In this document: one piece after another, positions 18,064 through 28,525 of the stretch
Position numbering within the stretch: position 1 is the stretch's first letter
Layout: every line of letters starts with the position of its first letter
Source: GN02-872 sp963518665
GTDB lineage: Bacteria; Patescibacteriota; Gracilibacteria; BD1-5; UBA6164
Assembly: GCA_963518665.1 (NCBI GenBank)
Contig: CAUQKR010000008.1
Coordinates: 1-36,892 of the forward strand
Reading direction: 5' to 3'
DNA length: 36,892 nucleotides
Notes under the pieces: generated by a model
The model's input: the letters and a program-made list of their open reading frames with translations, nothing else
The model's database searches: none
Told to the model about the DNA's origin: nothing
Program-made: the position numbers and the translations under genes

Positions 18064-18825
18064 TTATAAAACAAATTCTTTCAAAAATAAATTTAAATCT
18101 GTTAAAAATTTTTCTTTTGTTTTTTCTTTATTTTCCTCAAAGTATATAGAAAAATCTTTTTTTACTAAAGCTTCAAATTTATAAATATTTCTTTCAAAAA
18201 TAATATTTTCTGAAAAAGTCAAATTATAAAAATTTAAAAATTTTGAAAAATCTTTTTTTTCTATTTTTGTATTTAAATAATCTAAAATTTTTGTTAAAAG
18301 TAATTCATAATCGATATTTTCTTGTAAATATTTCTTTGCTTTAAGAAAATCAAAATTTTTTGTTTCATCCCCTATTTTATCAACTGGAATTTTCAAAATC
18401 ATTCTAGGAATCGAAAAACTTTCACAAACAAGCTCAAATCAAAAACTCTCCATATCACAAAATTTTTCTTCTAAAATATCTTTTCAATCAAAAATAATTT
18501 TTTCACTACAAAAAATACTTTCCAAATCTCAAAAATCAAACAAATTTGGAACAATAAGTTCTTTTCTATTTGCAGAATTAAAAATCCTAGCAACTTGAAA
18601 AAAATCTTTTTTTTCTTCTTTATAACCACAAACTCAAATATTTATAATAAAATCAAAATCTTTATTTTGTTCCAAAAATCTTGTAAAATTTAAAATTGTA
18701 TGATAATTTCAAACTCAAGTTGTAAAATAAGAAATTTTTAAATTTTGTATTTTCAAAGTTTTTATTTTTTCTTTTATAGAATTCAATTCTTGAGACAAAG
18801 CTGTAACTATAAGTACTTTTTTCAT
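18064..18825 (-). CDS. Nucleoside phosphorylase-like protein (MTA/SAH nucleosidase fold)
   Basis: 253 residues. The first 135 follow the PNP/UDP (MTAN) family: VLIVTALSQELNSI at the start, TTGVGNYHTILNFTRFLE, FDFIINIGVCGY (the glycine-rich strand turn) and CDMESFGFELVCESFSIP, the nucleoside-binding Met-Glu block; PVDKIGDET sits where the catalytic Asp is expected. The last 110 residues are Lys/Phe-rich helices not typical of the family. MTAN removes adenine from methylthioadenosine or S-adenosylhomocysteine; whether this variant is active is open. It is a single gene upstream of the small membrane pair on the minus strand. Confidence 0.72.
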
Positions 18826-18929
18826 AAAATTATAATTAAAATTTTTTCTCAAATTATATATTTTTTTTATTTTTCTGCAAATTATTTTTATTTTAAATAA
18901 GCTAAAAAATTATATTTTTTATTTTAAAC

Positions 18930-18956
18930 TTGACTTTTTAAAAAAATAGGTATACT
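18930..18956 (+). promoter_or_regulatory. Promoter of the AbrB-like / RND operon
   Basis: TTGACT (18930-18935), a 15-base spacer and TATACT (18951-18956). The -10 box lies inside the first of two identical 16-bp repeats, so a protein bound there would block transcription. Confidence 0.55.
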
Positions 18957-18989
18957 TTTTCATACCTTTAAAAGTATACTTTTTCATAC
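18950..18989 (+). repeat. Twin operator-like direct repeats
   Basis: Two identical copies of GTATACTTTTTCATAC at 18950-18965 and 18974-18989, 24 bases apart start to start. Each has GTAT/ATAC inverted ends. The first overlaps the -10 box and the second lies 6 bases before the AbrB-like start codon. This is what one expects for autoregulation by a dimeric AbrB/SpoVT-type protein; the binding itself is inference. Confidence 0.65.
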
Positions 18990-18995
18990 ATAAAA

Positions 18996-19448
18996 ATGCA
19001 AAATCCTATAAAAATTTATTGAGTTGCTTCAGTTTGAGCAAAATGACAAATTATTTTGCCAGCAGAAAGCAGAAAAGATTTTCAAATAGAAATCTGAAAA
19101 ATTTATAATATTCATTCTATAAGTGTAAAACAAGGAAAAAAAGAAAATGAATTTATAGCATTCTCTATTTTTGACTCTGAAAAGTTAAAAAATTGCAATA
19201 ATAAAATAGAAAAAATAGAATGAATTGATAGAATATATAAAGCAGAAATAAAAATCGGAACAAAATTCCAATTTGTAATTCCAGCTGAAATAAGAAAAGT
19301 TCTTGATATAGAACATTGAAATAATATAATTGTTATTTGAAAATATCCGTGCTGACTTGGTTTTATAAAAAATGACAAAATCGATTATTTATTTAATTTT
19401 ATAAAAGAAGATTTATTTAATAAGGAAAAAAAATGAAAAAAAATATAG
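18996..19448 (+). CDS. Tandem AbrB/SpoVT-like transcriptional regulator
   Basis: 150 residues with two swapped-hairpin DNA-binding modules: VGAKGQIILPAESRKDFQIE (about 11-30) and IGTKFQFVIPAEIRKVLDIE (about 91-110), each followed by a strand like IIVIGK. Usually one such module is present and the protein dimerises; here the pair is fused. It is probably an autoregulated repressor of its own operon, given the twin repeats directly upstream. It has several TGA glycines. The frame passes TGA at 19434, which overlaps the next gene's ATG, and ends at TAG 19446-19448, giving a 16-base overlap with the lipoprotein gene. There is no Shine-Dalgarno site. Confidence 0.82.
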
Positions 19449-21151
19449 CAATAATTTTACTTTTTAGCTTCTTGGTTTCGTGTTCAAATCCACAAATTGA
19501 AGAAACTTCAAATACTTGAAATTTAGAAAAAAATACAGAAAAAGAAATTTACATAGTTTGATTAAAAGAAAATAATTTTGTAAATGTTTACTGAAATATA
19601 GTAAATTCAACTTTGAAAGTTATTTCTCCAAATATTTCTGGAAAAATTTCTTATTTAAATTGTGAACCTGGGAAAAAAGTAAGTCCAAATACTTTGATTG
19701 CTTCGATTTCTCCAAATTTTGACTGACAAGCTTACCAAAATAGTTCAATTCAAGTTAATACTTTAATAGAGCAAATCAGACAATTAAATGAAGTAAAAAC
19801 AATCACAAATAATTCTATTGATTCACAAAAAAGACAAATTTTACTTCAAAAAGATGAATTAAAAAATTCAAAAGAAAATATTTCAAATAATTTTTGAACT
19901 GATGAAACTTGATTAAAAAATCAATTAAAAATCGTAGAAGATAGTATAAAGTTATTGAAACAAAACCAAAAAGAAACAGAAGAAGAGATAAAAAATAATG
20001 AAATAACTTTGAAAAAAAATATTTTCAATAGTGTTTTAAAAGCAAGCAAACTTTTGGATGAAACTTTTTCTATTTCTGAAGCAAATAGTTCTTCAAATTA
20101 TAATTTTAGAGATTTTTTAGGTTCTGGAAATAATTTATTGAAACAAGAAGTAACTACAAAATGAAAAGAAGTTTTAACATTTATTGAACAAAATGATGAA
20201 AACTTGTCAAAATTGTCAAATCAAGAAATATCAAAAAAATTAAATGATTTTTCAATTATTTTTAAAAATGCTTCTGAAGTTACAAAAAATTCTCTTGCTT
20301 GATTAAGATTTCCTCAAAGTCAAATCGATGCTTTATTTTCTGGATTTTTAGCTCATTCTGATGGTTTCATAACTCTAAAAAATAATTTAGAAAAAATTGA
20401 AAATTCAAAACAAACAACAAAAACAAATTTTGATATGAAACTAAAAGAATTAGAATGAAAAGTTTCAAGTTTAAAAACTGAAAAATTAAATTTAAAAAAT
20501 AAAGAAAATTCTATCTGAATCTCAGAAAAAAATATTGATGAGCAAATTCAAAATTTGGAAGAAGCTAGAAAAGCAAAAATGAAAGATATAGATTTACAAA
20601 TTTTAGCTGCAGAAAATAATTTAAAAACTGCAGGAATAAATCTAGAATCAGAAAACCTTTATGCTGAAGTTTCATGAACAGTAAAACAAAAAGTTATAAA
20701 AGCTGATTGAAGTCAAATTCAAATTTGAAGTTCAATTTGTGAAATAATCCCTGATTCTGGAAGTTTGAAACTAGAAATTTATTCTCCAGAAAAAATAGAA
20801 CTTGGAACAAAATTTAATTTTTACAAAAATAAAAGTCAAATCGGAAACGGTACAATAATAGCTGAATATCCTGAAAGAAATGCTCAAACTCAAAATTATA
20901 TTTATGAATGACAAATAAATTTTTGAGAATTGAAGCAATGAGAATATTTAGATGTAAAAATTTTGAAAGAAAGTAATGAAGATGAAATTTGGGTTCCTAT
21001 AACTTATATTTCACCAAAACTTGACTGATATTATACAAAAAAATTATTAAATTGAGAAGCTATTTCTCAAAAAGTTATAGTTTGAAATATGAATAACTGA
21101 GAAATTCAAATAATTTCTGGGTTAAAAAAATGAGATGTTTTAGAAAAATAA
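19433..21151 (+). CDS. Lipoprotein membrane-fusion subunit of an RND exporter
   Basis: 572 residues beginning MKKNIAIILLFSFLVSCSNP, a lipoprotein signal with lipobox LVSC (Cys about 17). The biotinyl-lipoyl half-motifs flank a long coiled coil: VISPNISGKISYLNCEPGKKVSPNTLIASI (about 65-95), about 280 residues of Gln/Lys/Glu/Asn-rich helix, then LYAEVSGTVKQKVIKADGSQIQIGSSICEI (about 410-440). A beta-barrel region and IISGLKKGDVLEK end follow, as in AcrA/HlyD-type proteins. The coiled coil is much longer than in AcrA. It should link the RND pump to the outside of the membrane. It is located between the AbrB-like regulator and the pump gene, 9 bases before the latter. Confidence 0.88.
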
Positions 21152-21160
21152 TACAAAAAA

Positions 21161-24100
21161 ATGATATTAAATTTTATAAAAAATAAAATAACTTTTCTTT
21201 GGTTATTGATTGTTGCTTGATTTGTTCTTTGAACAATAAGTTTGAACAGTATTCCAAAAGAGTCTTCTCCTGCAATAGATTTACCAATTTTTATCGTAAA
21301 CTCTACTTTCCCCTGAGCAAATCCTACAAAAGTAGAAACTGACGTTACAAATAAACTTGAAAAAGAGTTTAAAAGTATTTCTGGAGTAAAAAAGATCGAA
21401 TCAGTTTCAAATTTTAATTTTTCAACTGTTATAATAACATTTAATGACAACAAAAATTTAACTGATGCAAAATTGGAATTAACAGAAACTATAAATAAAA
21501 TAAATCTTCCTACATCTGCGACAAAACCAACTTTTAGGCAAGTTAGCCCAGATGACTCCCCTGTTTATAGTTTTTCTGTAACTGGAAATTATTTATCAAA
21601 AGAAATTTATGCAAAAGTAAAAAAACTTGAAGATAATTTAAAAACAATTTCTTGAGTTTCAAGTGTAAATGTTATTTGAAAACCAGATAAAAATATAAAT
21701 ATTTATTTAGATGAGAAAAAAATAAATCAATTTTGAGTAAATATTTGACTTGTTAAAAATATTTTATCAAATAGTTTTATAAATACTTCAATTTGAAAAA
21801 AAGATATAGAATGAAACCTTTACAATTATGAAGTTCAAACTTATGAAGCAAATCTTGATAGATTAACAGAGCAAATAAAAGATACAAATTTGATAAATGT
21901 AAACTGACAAACAATAAAAGTAAAAGATGTAGCAAATGTTTATGTCGAAGAAAATTCAAAAATAGAAAAATCTTTTATAGTAAAAAATAATGAAGCTGTA
22001 AACTCAATTTCTTTTGATATAAAAGTTTCTCCCGGAAATGATGTAGAAAAAATTATTAAACAAGTTCTAGCTTTTTCTGAAGATTTTAAAAAAGAAAATC
22101 CTGATTTACAAATCTATGAAACTTCATCTAGATTGACTAAAATCCAAGATGTTTTTAACACTTTTTTTTCAAATTTTCGGCAAAGTTGAACAATTATTTT
22201 GGTAATATTATTTTTATTTATATGAGCTAGGATGTCACTTTGAGTTACAATTGCATTCCCTCTAGTTTATATGATAACTTTCGTTTGTTTACAACTTTTA
22301 GGTTATAGTTTCAATAATGTAGTTTCATTTTCACTAGTTTTAACTTTGTGAATAATGGTTGACAATTTGATTGTAATCACAGAATGAATCGTAAATGAAC
22401 TAAAAGAAAAACCTGGAATAGATTTCTGGGAAGCCGTAAAAAATACTTTTAAAAAATATAGTTTCAGTATAATTGCATGAACAGCAACAACAATTGCAAT
22501 GTTTGCTCCACTTTATTTTATGCTTAGCTGAACAATTTGAAAATTTATTGCTCCACTTAGTATCACAATAATAGTAACTTTGAGTGTTTCGATTTTGGTT
22601 GCCATTTTTCTTTTACCAATAATTTTGAAAAAAGTTCTAAAAAAATGAAGTAACAACTCTGAAGTAACTTATTTTTGAAAAAAACTAGAACAAGTGTCAA
22701 ATTTCTTTTGAAATATAACAAAAAAATTTTTGAAAAATAAATTTACAGCTTTTTTAACTGTTATTGGATTTTGGTGAATTTTTATAACAACAATGTGACT
22801 TGTCTCACTTTGAATTATAAAAACAGACTTTATGCCTCCAACAGATATGGAAAATATCTGGATAAATATAGAATACCCATCTGGTTTTTCAAATGAAAAT
22901 AATCAAAATGAAACAAACAAAATTTTTAAAGATATTTCAAATTATATAGAAAAAGATTTTAAATGATATGTTGATTATTATTATGTAAATATTTGAAATA
23001 TTTATAGTTTAAGTATGGCTGCTTCTAGTATAACTGCTGATAACCAAGCTTATATAAACATAAAACTTGTAGACTCAGAAAAAAGAAAAATCAAATCTTA
23101 TGATATGACTGAAAAACTTCAAAATTTTTTAAACAATGAAGTAAAACAGAAATATCCAAATATCAATGAAATTTATACAGTTTCATCTTGAAGTATGAGT
23201 TGATGAAAAAGTGTTTGATTCTCTATTTTATGAAATAATTTAAATGAAATTTCAAATTATATAGAAAAAATTTTACCTGAAGTTGAAAAAATTCCTTGAG
23301 TTTATAATCTGACTACAAACTTAAATTTTACAAATTGAAAAATAAAATATTTTCTAGATTTAAATGAAGCAAACAGAAACTGAACTTCTATAGAAAATAT
23401 GGTTTTACTTTTAAGTTCAATAAAAAATTCAAATTATCAACCAAATTGAATTCCATTAAAAAATTTTAGTGAATTTTGAGATGATGATGTTTCAATGGTT
23501 TTATACACAAATTATGAATGAAATATCGAAGATTTAAAAATTTGAAAAAATTTTAGTTCTAGATCAACAAAAGAAAGAAAACTAGAAGCAGAGTTAAAAA
23601 ATATTTCTCACCTAAACTCAAAAATACAAATTTTTATAGAAGCTGATAAAAAATCAACTATTGCACTATCTGCAATCACTGAAAAAATAGATAAAATTAT
23701 AGAAAAAAATCCCCTTCCAAATGGATTAGAATTTAAATATAATTCAAATATTTCTGATCAAGCTCAATCTCAAGCTGATTTATGAGTAGCATTTTGAGCT
23801 GGTATTGCTCTTATGTTTTTAGTTTTAGTTTTCCAATTTAATTCTGTAAAATTATCATTGATTGTTCTAACTTCGACAATTTTGTCACTTATTTGAGTTA
23901 TAATATTTTTAGCAATTTTTGAGCTTCCTTTAAGTTTTCCTGCTCAACTTTGACTTTTCTGAGTTATTTGAGTATGAATAAATAATTCTATACTTTTTAC
24001 AGATTTATTTTCTACAAAAGAACAAAAAAATATAAGAGAAGATTTAGCAAATACTATAAAAGAGAGGTTTTCAGCAATATTTTTGACTACATTTACAACT

Positions 24101-24247
24101 ATTTCTTGACTTATAACTCTTGCAGTAAAAGATGAATTATGGTGAAGCTTAGCAGTTGCTTTTATTGGTTGACTTACTATAAATGTAGCTATTGTTTTGA
24201 TTTATCTTCCTGCTTTCTTCTTTTTGATAACAAAACAAAAAAAATAA
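21161..24247 (+). CDS. RND-family efflux transporter (AcrB/HAE1-like)
   Basis: 1028 residues, the normal size for HAE1 pumps. The pattern is the duplicated RND plan: membrane helix 1 (FLWLLIVAGFVLGTISLNSIP), a large periplasmic loop starting ESSPAIDLPIFIVNSTFPGA, helices 2-6 with LTLGIMVDNLIVITEGI (normally LGLVVDDAIVVVEN, so the second Asp of the proton relay is Asn here), helix 7, a second loop and helices 8-12 with FGVIGVGINNSILFTDLF. It exports small molecules using the ion gradient. The loss of the second relay Asp could mean altered coupling. Partner lipoprotein is just upstream, regulator before that; no outer-membrane channel gene is present. Confidence 0.94.
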
Positions 24248-24272
24248 GAGTTTTAAAACTCTTATTTTTTTT
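24243..24272 (+). terminator. Terminator of the RND operon
   Basis: A perfect palindrome, AATAAGAGTTTT (24243-24254) with AAAACTCTTATT (24255-24266), then a T run. It overlaps the TAA stop. Confidence 0.85.
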
Positions 24273-24337
24273 GACTAAAAATTTAAAATATAATATAATC
24301 TTATGAGATTTAATATTTTAATAAATAAACAAAAAGG

Positions 24338-25384
24338 ATGAAAAAAATTTTTTTAGCAATTGTTATAATTTGACTTATAATTTGATTTTACTCCAGCAAA
24401 GATTTCTGAGATATTTCTGGTTGAATAGCTCTTTTTATGTTTGGTATGATTTTTCTTTGAAAATGATTCAAAGAATTAACTTGATGATGATTTGAAAAAA
24501 TTTTAAATAAATTAACAGACAAAACTTGGAAATCTATAACTCTTTGAGCAGTTTGAGCTGCAGCAATGCAAAGTAGTTCCTTAGTTACTATTATTGCAAT
24601 TTCATTTTTAACTGCTGATCTAATTCCACTTGCTCAAGGTATTGCTATCTCTCTTGGTTCAAATATTTGAACTACTTCATGAGCTTGGATAATCGCAAGT
24701 ATTTGAGGAAAATGAGTTAGTATTTCAGCCTTTTCAATGCCAATAATAGTTTTTTGACTTTTACTTTTTTTACAAAAATCAAAAAATTTAAAATGAATTT
24801 GAAGTATTTTATTTTGAATGTGAATTGTTTTTATATGAGTTTCGTTTATACAAACTTGATTTGAAGAATTAAGTAAAAGTATAGATTTGATGAAATATGA
24901 TGTTGCTTGATTTGGTTGATTTTTACTCTTTACAGCTATTTGAATAGCTTTGACTTTACTTTTACAATCAAGCCTTGCTTCAATTTTACTTATTATGGCT
25001 GCACTTTGAGCAAATCAACTAAGTTTGGACAATGCTTTTGCTTTGACAATTTGAGCAAATATTTGAACAACTTTTACTTGAATTTTGGGATCACTTCACT
25101 CAAATATAAACTGAAAAAGGCTTGCAGTTGCTGATGTTATTTCAAAAACAACAACTTGAATTATTTTTATCAGCTTGATTTATCAAATAATGCCAATGAT
25201 AAACCAGTTAGCAAACATTTTATGATTTACTGAAAATACTTTTAAAATAGCCATTTTCCATACAGTTTATAATATTGTTTGAGTTAGTATTTTAATGCCT
25301 TTTTATGGAAAATTTATCCAATTTATCGAAAAAATTTTTACAGAAAAAAATATTCCAACTACAAATTCTCCAACTGTAGATTAA
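24338..25384 (+). CDS. Na+/phosphate cotransporter family protein, membrane half
   Basis: 348 residues up to an in-frame TAA at 25382-25384. It is the NptA/PF02690 membrane domain: two inverted QSS repeats, GAAAMQSSSLVTIIAISF (about 75) and LLLQSSLASILLIMAALG (about 210), each followed by a conserved SLGSNIGTT or TIGANIGTTFTG motif. The C-terminus of this half, PFYGKFIQFIEKIFTEK, is the usual end of the membrane domain. The same frame continues after the TAA into a PhoU-like domain, so the intact gene would be about 650 codons, the typical NptA-PhoU fusion. Either a nonsense mutation, a sequencing error or a genuine split. It probably imports phosphate. Confidence 0.85.
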
Positions 25385-26290
25385 TTTATTTACCTAAATT
25401 GAGCTTCAACAGAGCTTCCAATTGTAGCAATCCAAACTCTTTTAAAAGAAACAAAACATATGTATGACAACTCGATTTATGTTATTTTAAAAGTTTTTTG
25501 ACTGAAAAATGAAGATATAGAATGAACTATAAATTATGATAGTATAAAAGAAAAAATAAAAATTTTTGATTGAGATATCGAAACAGTTTACAAAGATAAA
25601 ATAAAAATTCTTTTTTGAGAAATAATGGATTTTGCATCAAGAGCAACTTGAGCAAATGAAGAAAAATATTATGATGATTTTACAAGAATTAAAAGAGCAA
25701 ATTTCAATATTGTAGAAACTGTAAAAACTCTTAAACATATGCAAAAAAATCTTATCAGATATACAAATTCTACAAATAAAGAAATGGTAAAACATTATGA
25801 AAAAATTATTTTAGACATAATTTATACAATCCAACATACAAAAGATTTAGATTTAGTTCAAAAAAATGAAGAAAAAATAAAAATTATTGCTAAAATAGAA
25901 AAATATTTAGAAGAACACGATATCATAAATAATGGAGATTTAGACTATTTAATCAGAAATAAGTTGATTTCAAATGAAATGGCTACTTCCCTAATGAAAG
26001 ATACAAACTATAAAAATGAAATTTGTAAAAATCTGATAATTTCTTCTGAAATGGTTTTCAATAAAGCAATTTTTGATGAAACTCAAATCGAAGAAAAAGA
26101 TAAAAAACATAAAAAAATAAAATTAAATGTTTTGGAAAAAGATGATAATTTAGATAAAATTATTTCAAAATTTAAAAGAAAAAAATGAAATCTAAAGAAG
26201 AAACTAGCAAAAGAAAAAGATAAAGCAAAAAAATTGAACTTAAATAAAGAAATTTCTGAAATAGAATTTATCTTGAAAAAATATAAATAA
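25385..26290 (+). pseudogene. PhoU-like C-terminal half of the Na/Pi cotransporter, separated by TAA
   Basis: About 301 codons in the same frame as the upstream membrane domain. The beginning, YLNGASTELPIVAIQTLLKETKHMYD, is the usual linker that joins transporter and PhoU domains in NptA-like proteins, so the TAA lies inside one ancestral gene. The body is helical (LDIIYTIQHTKDLDLVQKNEEKI; DYLIRNKLISNEMATSLMKDT) and the end is lysine-rich. The first in-frame ATG after the stop is at 25460, which would drop the linker and part of the first PhoU helix; no Shine-Dalgarno site precedes it. It may be a dead tail or a separately started partner. The downstream terminator is intact. Confidence 0.72.
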
Positions 26291-26320
26291 AAAAATATCA
26301 ATTAAACTTGATATTTTTTT
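26291..26320 (+). terminator. Terminator after the PhoU-like half
   Basis: AAAAAATATCAA pairs with TTGATATTTTTT around TTAAAC, followed by T residues, directly after the TAA stop at 26290. Confidence 0.8.
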
Positions 26321-26329
26321 ATTTATATT

Positions 26330-26348
26330 TATAATACCAAAAATTATT
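26330..26348 (+). promoter_or_regulatory. Candidate zur promoter/operator
   Basis: TATAAT (26330-26335) overlaps an imperfect inverted repeat, ATAAT (26331-26335) and ATTAT (26343-26347). Its position before zur would suit Zur autoregulation of the zinc operon. In such AT-rich DNA the signal is weak. Confidence 0.3.
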
Positions 26349-26368
26349 GATACTAAATCTCTTTAATT

Positions 26369-26764
26369 ATGAAAATAGAAGAAATTTTGAAAAAATATCA
26401 AAAAAGAATAACAAAAGAAAGAATTGAAATTTTTGAATTTATTTCAAAAAAAAATATTTTCAATTCAATTGATATTTTAAATAATTTTAAAGATATTTGA
26501 AGAGCCTCGGTTTTTAGGATTATTAAACTCTTTTTAGAAATTTGAATAATAAGAAAAGTAAAAACAGCAAAGGATTGAGATAGCTTTGAAGTTATAGAAG
26601 AATGACATCATCACGAACATATGGAATGCTGAAATTGTGGAGATGTTATCAGTTTTGAAAGTGAGAAAATTTATGAAGAAATAAAAGAAACTGCTGAAAA
26701 ACTCGGCTTTTCTATAGAAGACCAGATTATAAATATTTCTGGAAAATGTAAAAAATGTAAATAA
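26369..26764 (+). CDS. zur: Fur-family regulator, probably Zur
   Basis: 131-residue metal-dependent repressor. A winged-helix N-terminus (KKYQKRITKERIEIFEFIS, recognition helix GRASVFRIIKLFLEIGII) precedes the dimerisation domain with the metal-site string EEGHHHEHMECGNCGDVISFE and a second Cys pair at the C-terminus, GKCKKCK. The four cysteines form the structural zinc site of Fur proteins. The first gene of a five-gene run with znuA, znuC, znuB and a methyltransferase, hence zinc sensing (Zur) is favoured over iron or peroxide. It should repress zinc uptake when zinc is plentiful. Confidence 0.9.
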
Positions 26765-26790
26765 AATTTTAAAATTTAATTTTTAGTATT

Positions 26791-27759
26791 ATGAAAAAAA
26801 TTTTTGTTTTAGCTTTGTTAAGCTTAGTTCTTGTTTCTTGTGGAACAAAAGAAAATCAAAATTCTAGTGTAAATTCTAGAACTACAGGAAATATCGAAAC
26901 AAACAAAAAATCAGAAAAAATCCAAATTGCTGCAACAATTGCTCCAATTGCCTCAATTGTAAACTATATTTGATGAGATGAAGTTGAAGCAGTTTCTATA
27001 ATTCCTGCTTGAGTTTCTCCTCACCATTTTGACTTAACTCCACAAAATCTAATTAGTTTAGAAAAAGCTGATTATATTTTTTCTATTTGATTAGAACACA
27101 TTGATGGATTTTTAGAAAAAACTTCTAGTTCAAATATTTTAAAACTAGCTGATTGAATAAATCTTTTAGAAGCTGAAGAACATGAACATGAGGATGAACA
27201 TGAGCATGAAAAAGAAATTCATGAACACGAAGAACATAAAGATTGACATGATAAAGATCCACACATTTGGCTTGGAGAAAAAAATCTAAAAATTATTTCT
27301 GAAAAAATAGCAAATAAACTTGCAGAATTAAAACCAGAAAAAAAAGATTTTTTCAATGAAAATAAAAGAAAATTTGATAATGAAATAAACAAAATTTTTA
27401 GTGATTTCAAAAAAGAATTTGCTACAAAAAATCCAAATCATTTCATAGTTTTCCACGATGCTTACAATTATTTACTTCAAGATTTAAATATTTCTTTTGA
27501 TAAAAAAATTGTTTTTTCTGAAAATGTTTCTGGAGAAATTTGAGCAAATCATTTAAAAGAATTACTTGATGAAATAAAAGAACACAATGTAAAAATTATT
27601 TTTAAAGAACCTCAATTTTCGTCAACTCAAATAGAAAATTTAGCAAAAGAAAATAAAATAACTTTACTTACTTTAGACCCAATTTGACCTGATTCTAGTT
27701 CAAATTGATTTATTGAAAATCTAAAAAATAATTTAGAAAGTTTAAAAAATATTTATTAG
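26791..27759 (+). CDS. znuA: Zinc-binding lipoprotein of the ABC importer
   Basis: 322 residues, cluster A-I substrate-binding protein (ZnuA/TroA family). Starts with a lipoprotein signal, MKKIFVLALLSLVLVSCGTK (lipobox LVSC). Zinc ligands are visible: His in GVSPHHFDLTPQN (about 90), His in DPHIWLGEKNL after the flexible loop, His in HFIVFHDAYNYL and the C-terminal TLDPIGPDS. Between them is a His/Glu-rich loop, residues about 128-158, EHEHEDEHEHEKEIHEHEEH, typical of ZnuA zinc capture. The lipid anchor suggests a single-membrane or surface-anchored arrangement. Gene spacing to zur is 26 bases and to znuC 36. Confidence 0.95.
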
Positions 27760-27795
27760 TTTTAATAAATATTTTTTCTATTTAAAAAAATAAAA

Positions 27796-28506
27796 ATGAA
27801 CAAAAAAATTATAGAAATAAAAAATTTGAATATAAAATATTCTTCAAAAGTAGTCTTAAAAAATTTTAATTTTACAGTTTACACTTGAGAAACAATAAGT
27901 ATTATTTGAAAAAATTGAGCCTGAAAATCAAGTTTATTAAAGGCAATTATATGAATAAATAAAAATTTTACTTGAGAAATAAAAAAATATTATAAAAAAA
28001 TTTCTTATGTTCCCCAAAAAATAAATATTGATAAAACTTTTCCGATTACATCTGAAGATTTTATAAATATTTACAATGAAAAAATCGATAAAGAAGAACT
28101 AAAAACTTTTTTTGAAATGTTTTGAATAAAAAATTTAAAAAAAAGAAATATTTCAGAACTTTCAGGTTGAGAATTTCAAAAAGTTTTGATTATAAATGCT
28201 CTAATTTCAAAACCTGAAATTATTCTTTTAGATGAACCTACTGCTTGAATTGATGTAATTTGAGAAGATATTTTTTATAAAAATATAAATGAAATAAAAA
28301 ATAATTTTCCTAAAATAACAATTTTGATTGTCTCACACAATTTAAATCTAGTTTATAAAAATAGTGACAGAATTATTTGTCTACATGAAAATAATTTCTG
28401 TTGTCACTGAAAACCTTGTGAAATAAGTGAAAATAAAGATTTTCAAAAAATTTTTGGTGATTTTTTATGAAAATATGAACATAGTCCTCACCAAAAACAC
28501 AATTAA
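27796..28506 (+). CDS. znuC: Zinc ABC transporter ATPase
   Basis: 236-residue ABC ATPase powering zinc import. Walker A IIGKNGAGKSSLLK (glycines partly TGA), Q-loop SYVPQKINI, signature ELSGGEFQKVLI, Walker B IILLDEPTAGID and H-loop SHNLN are all present in order. The C-terminus FCCHGKPCEISENKDF is the usual ending of the ZnuC/ZurA subfamily, with extra Cys/His. Located between znuA and znuB; the start is in AATAAAAATGA, without a Shine-Dalgarno site. Confidence 0.96.
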
Positions 28507-28525
28507 ATTATAAAAATAAATAAAA

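Noticed and set aside
18950..18989. Short repeats as a CRISPR array
   Set aside because: Only two 16-bp copies 24 bp apart, sitting on a promoter, with no cas genes; an operator is far more likely.
21106..21453. Minus-strand ORF of 115 residues
   Set aside because: It is antisense to the beginning of the RND gene, whose frame is secure.
26083..26301. Minus-strand ORF of 72 residues rich in Phe/Ser/Leu
   Set aside because: It is the antisense of the Lys/Glu-rich PhoU-like coding sequence; such Phe/Leu/Ser-rich shadows arise opposite AT-rich genes.
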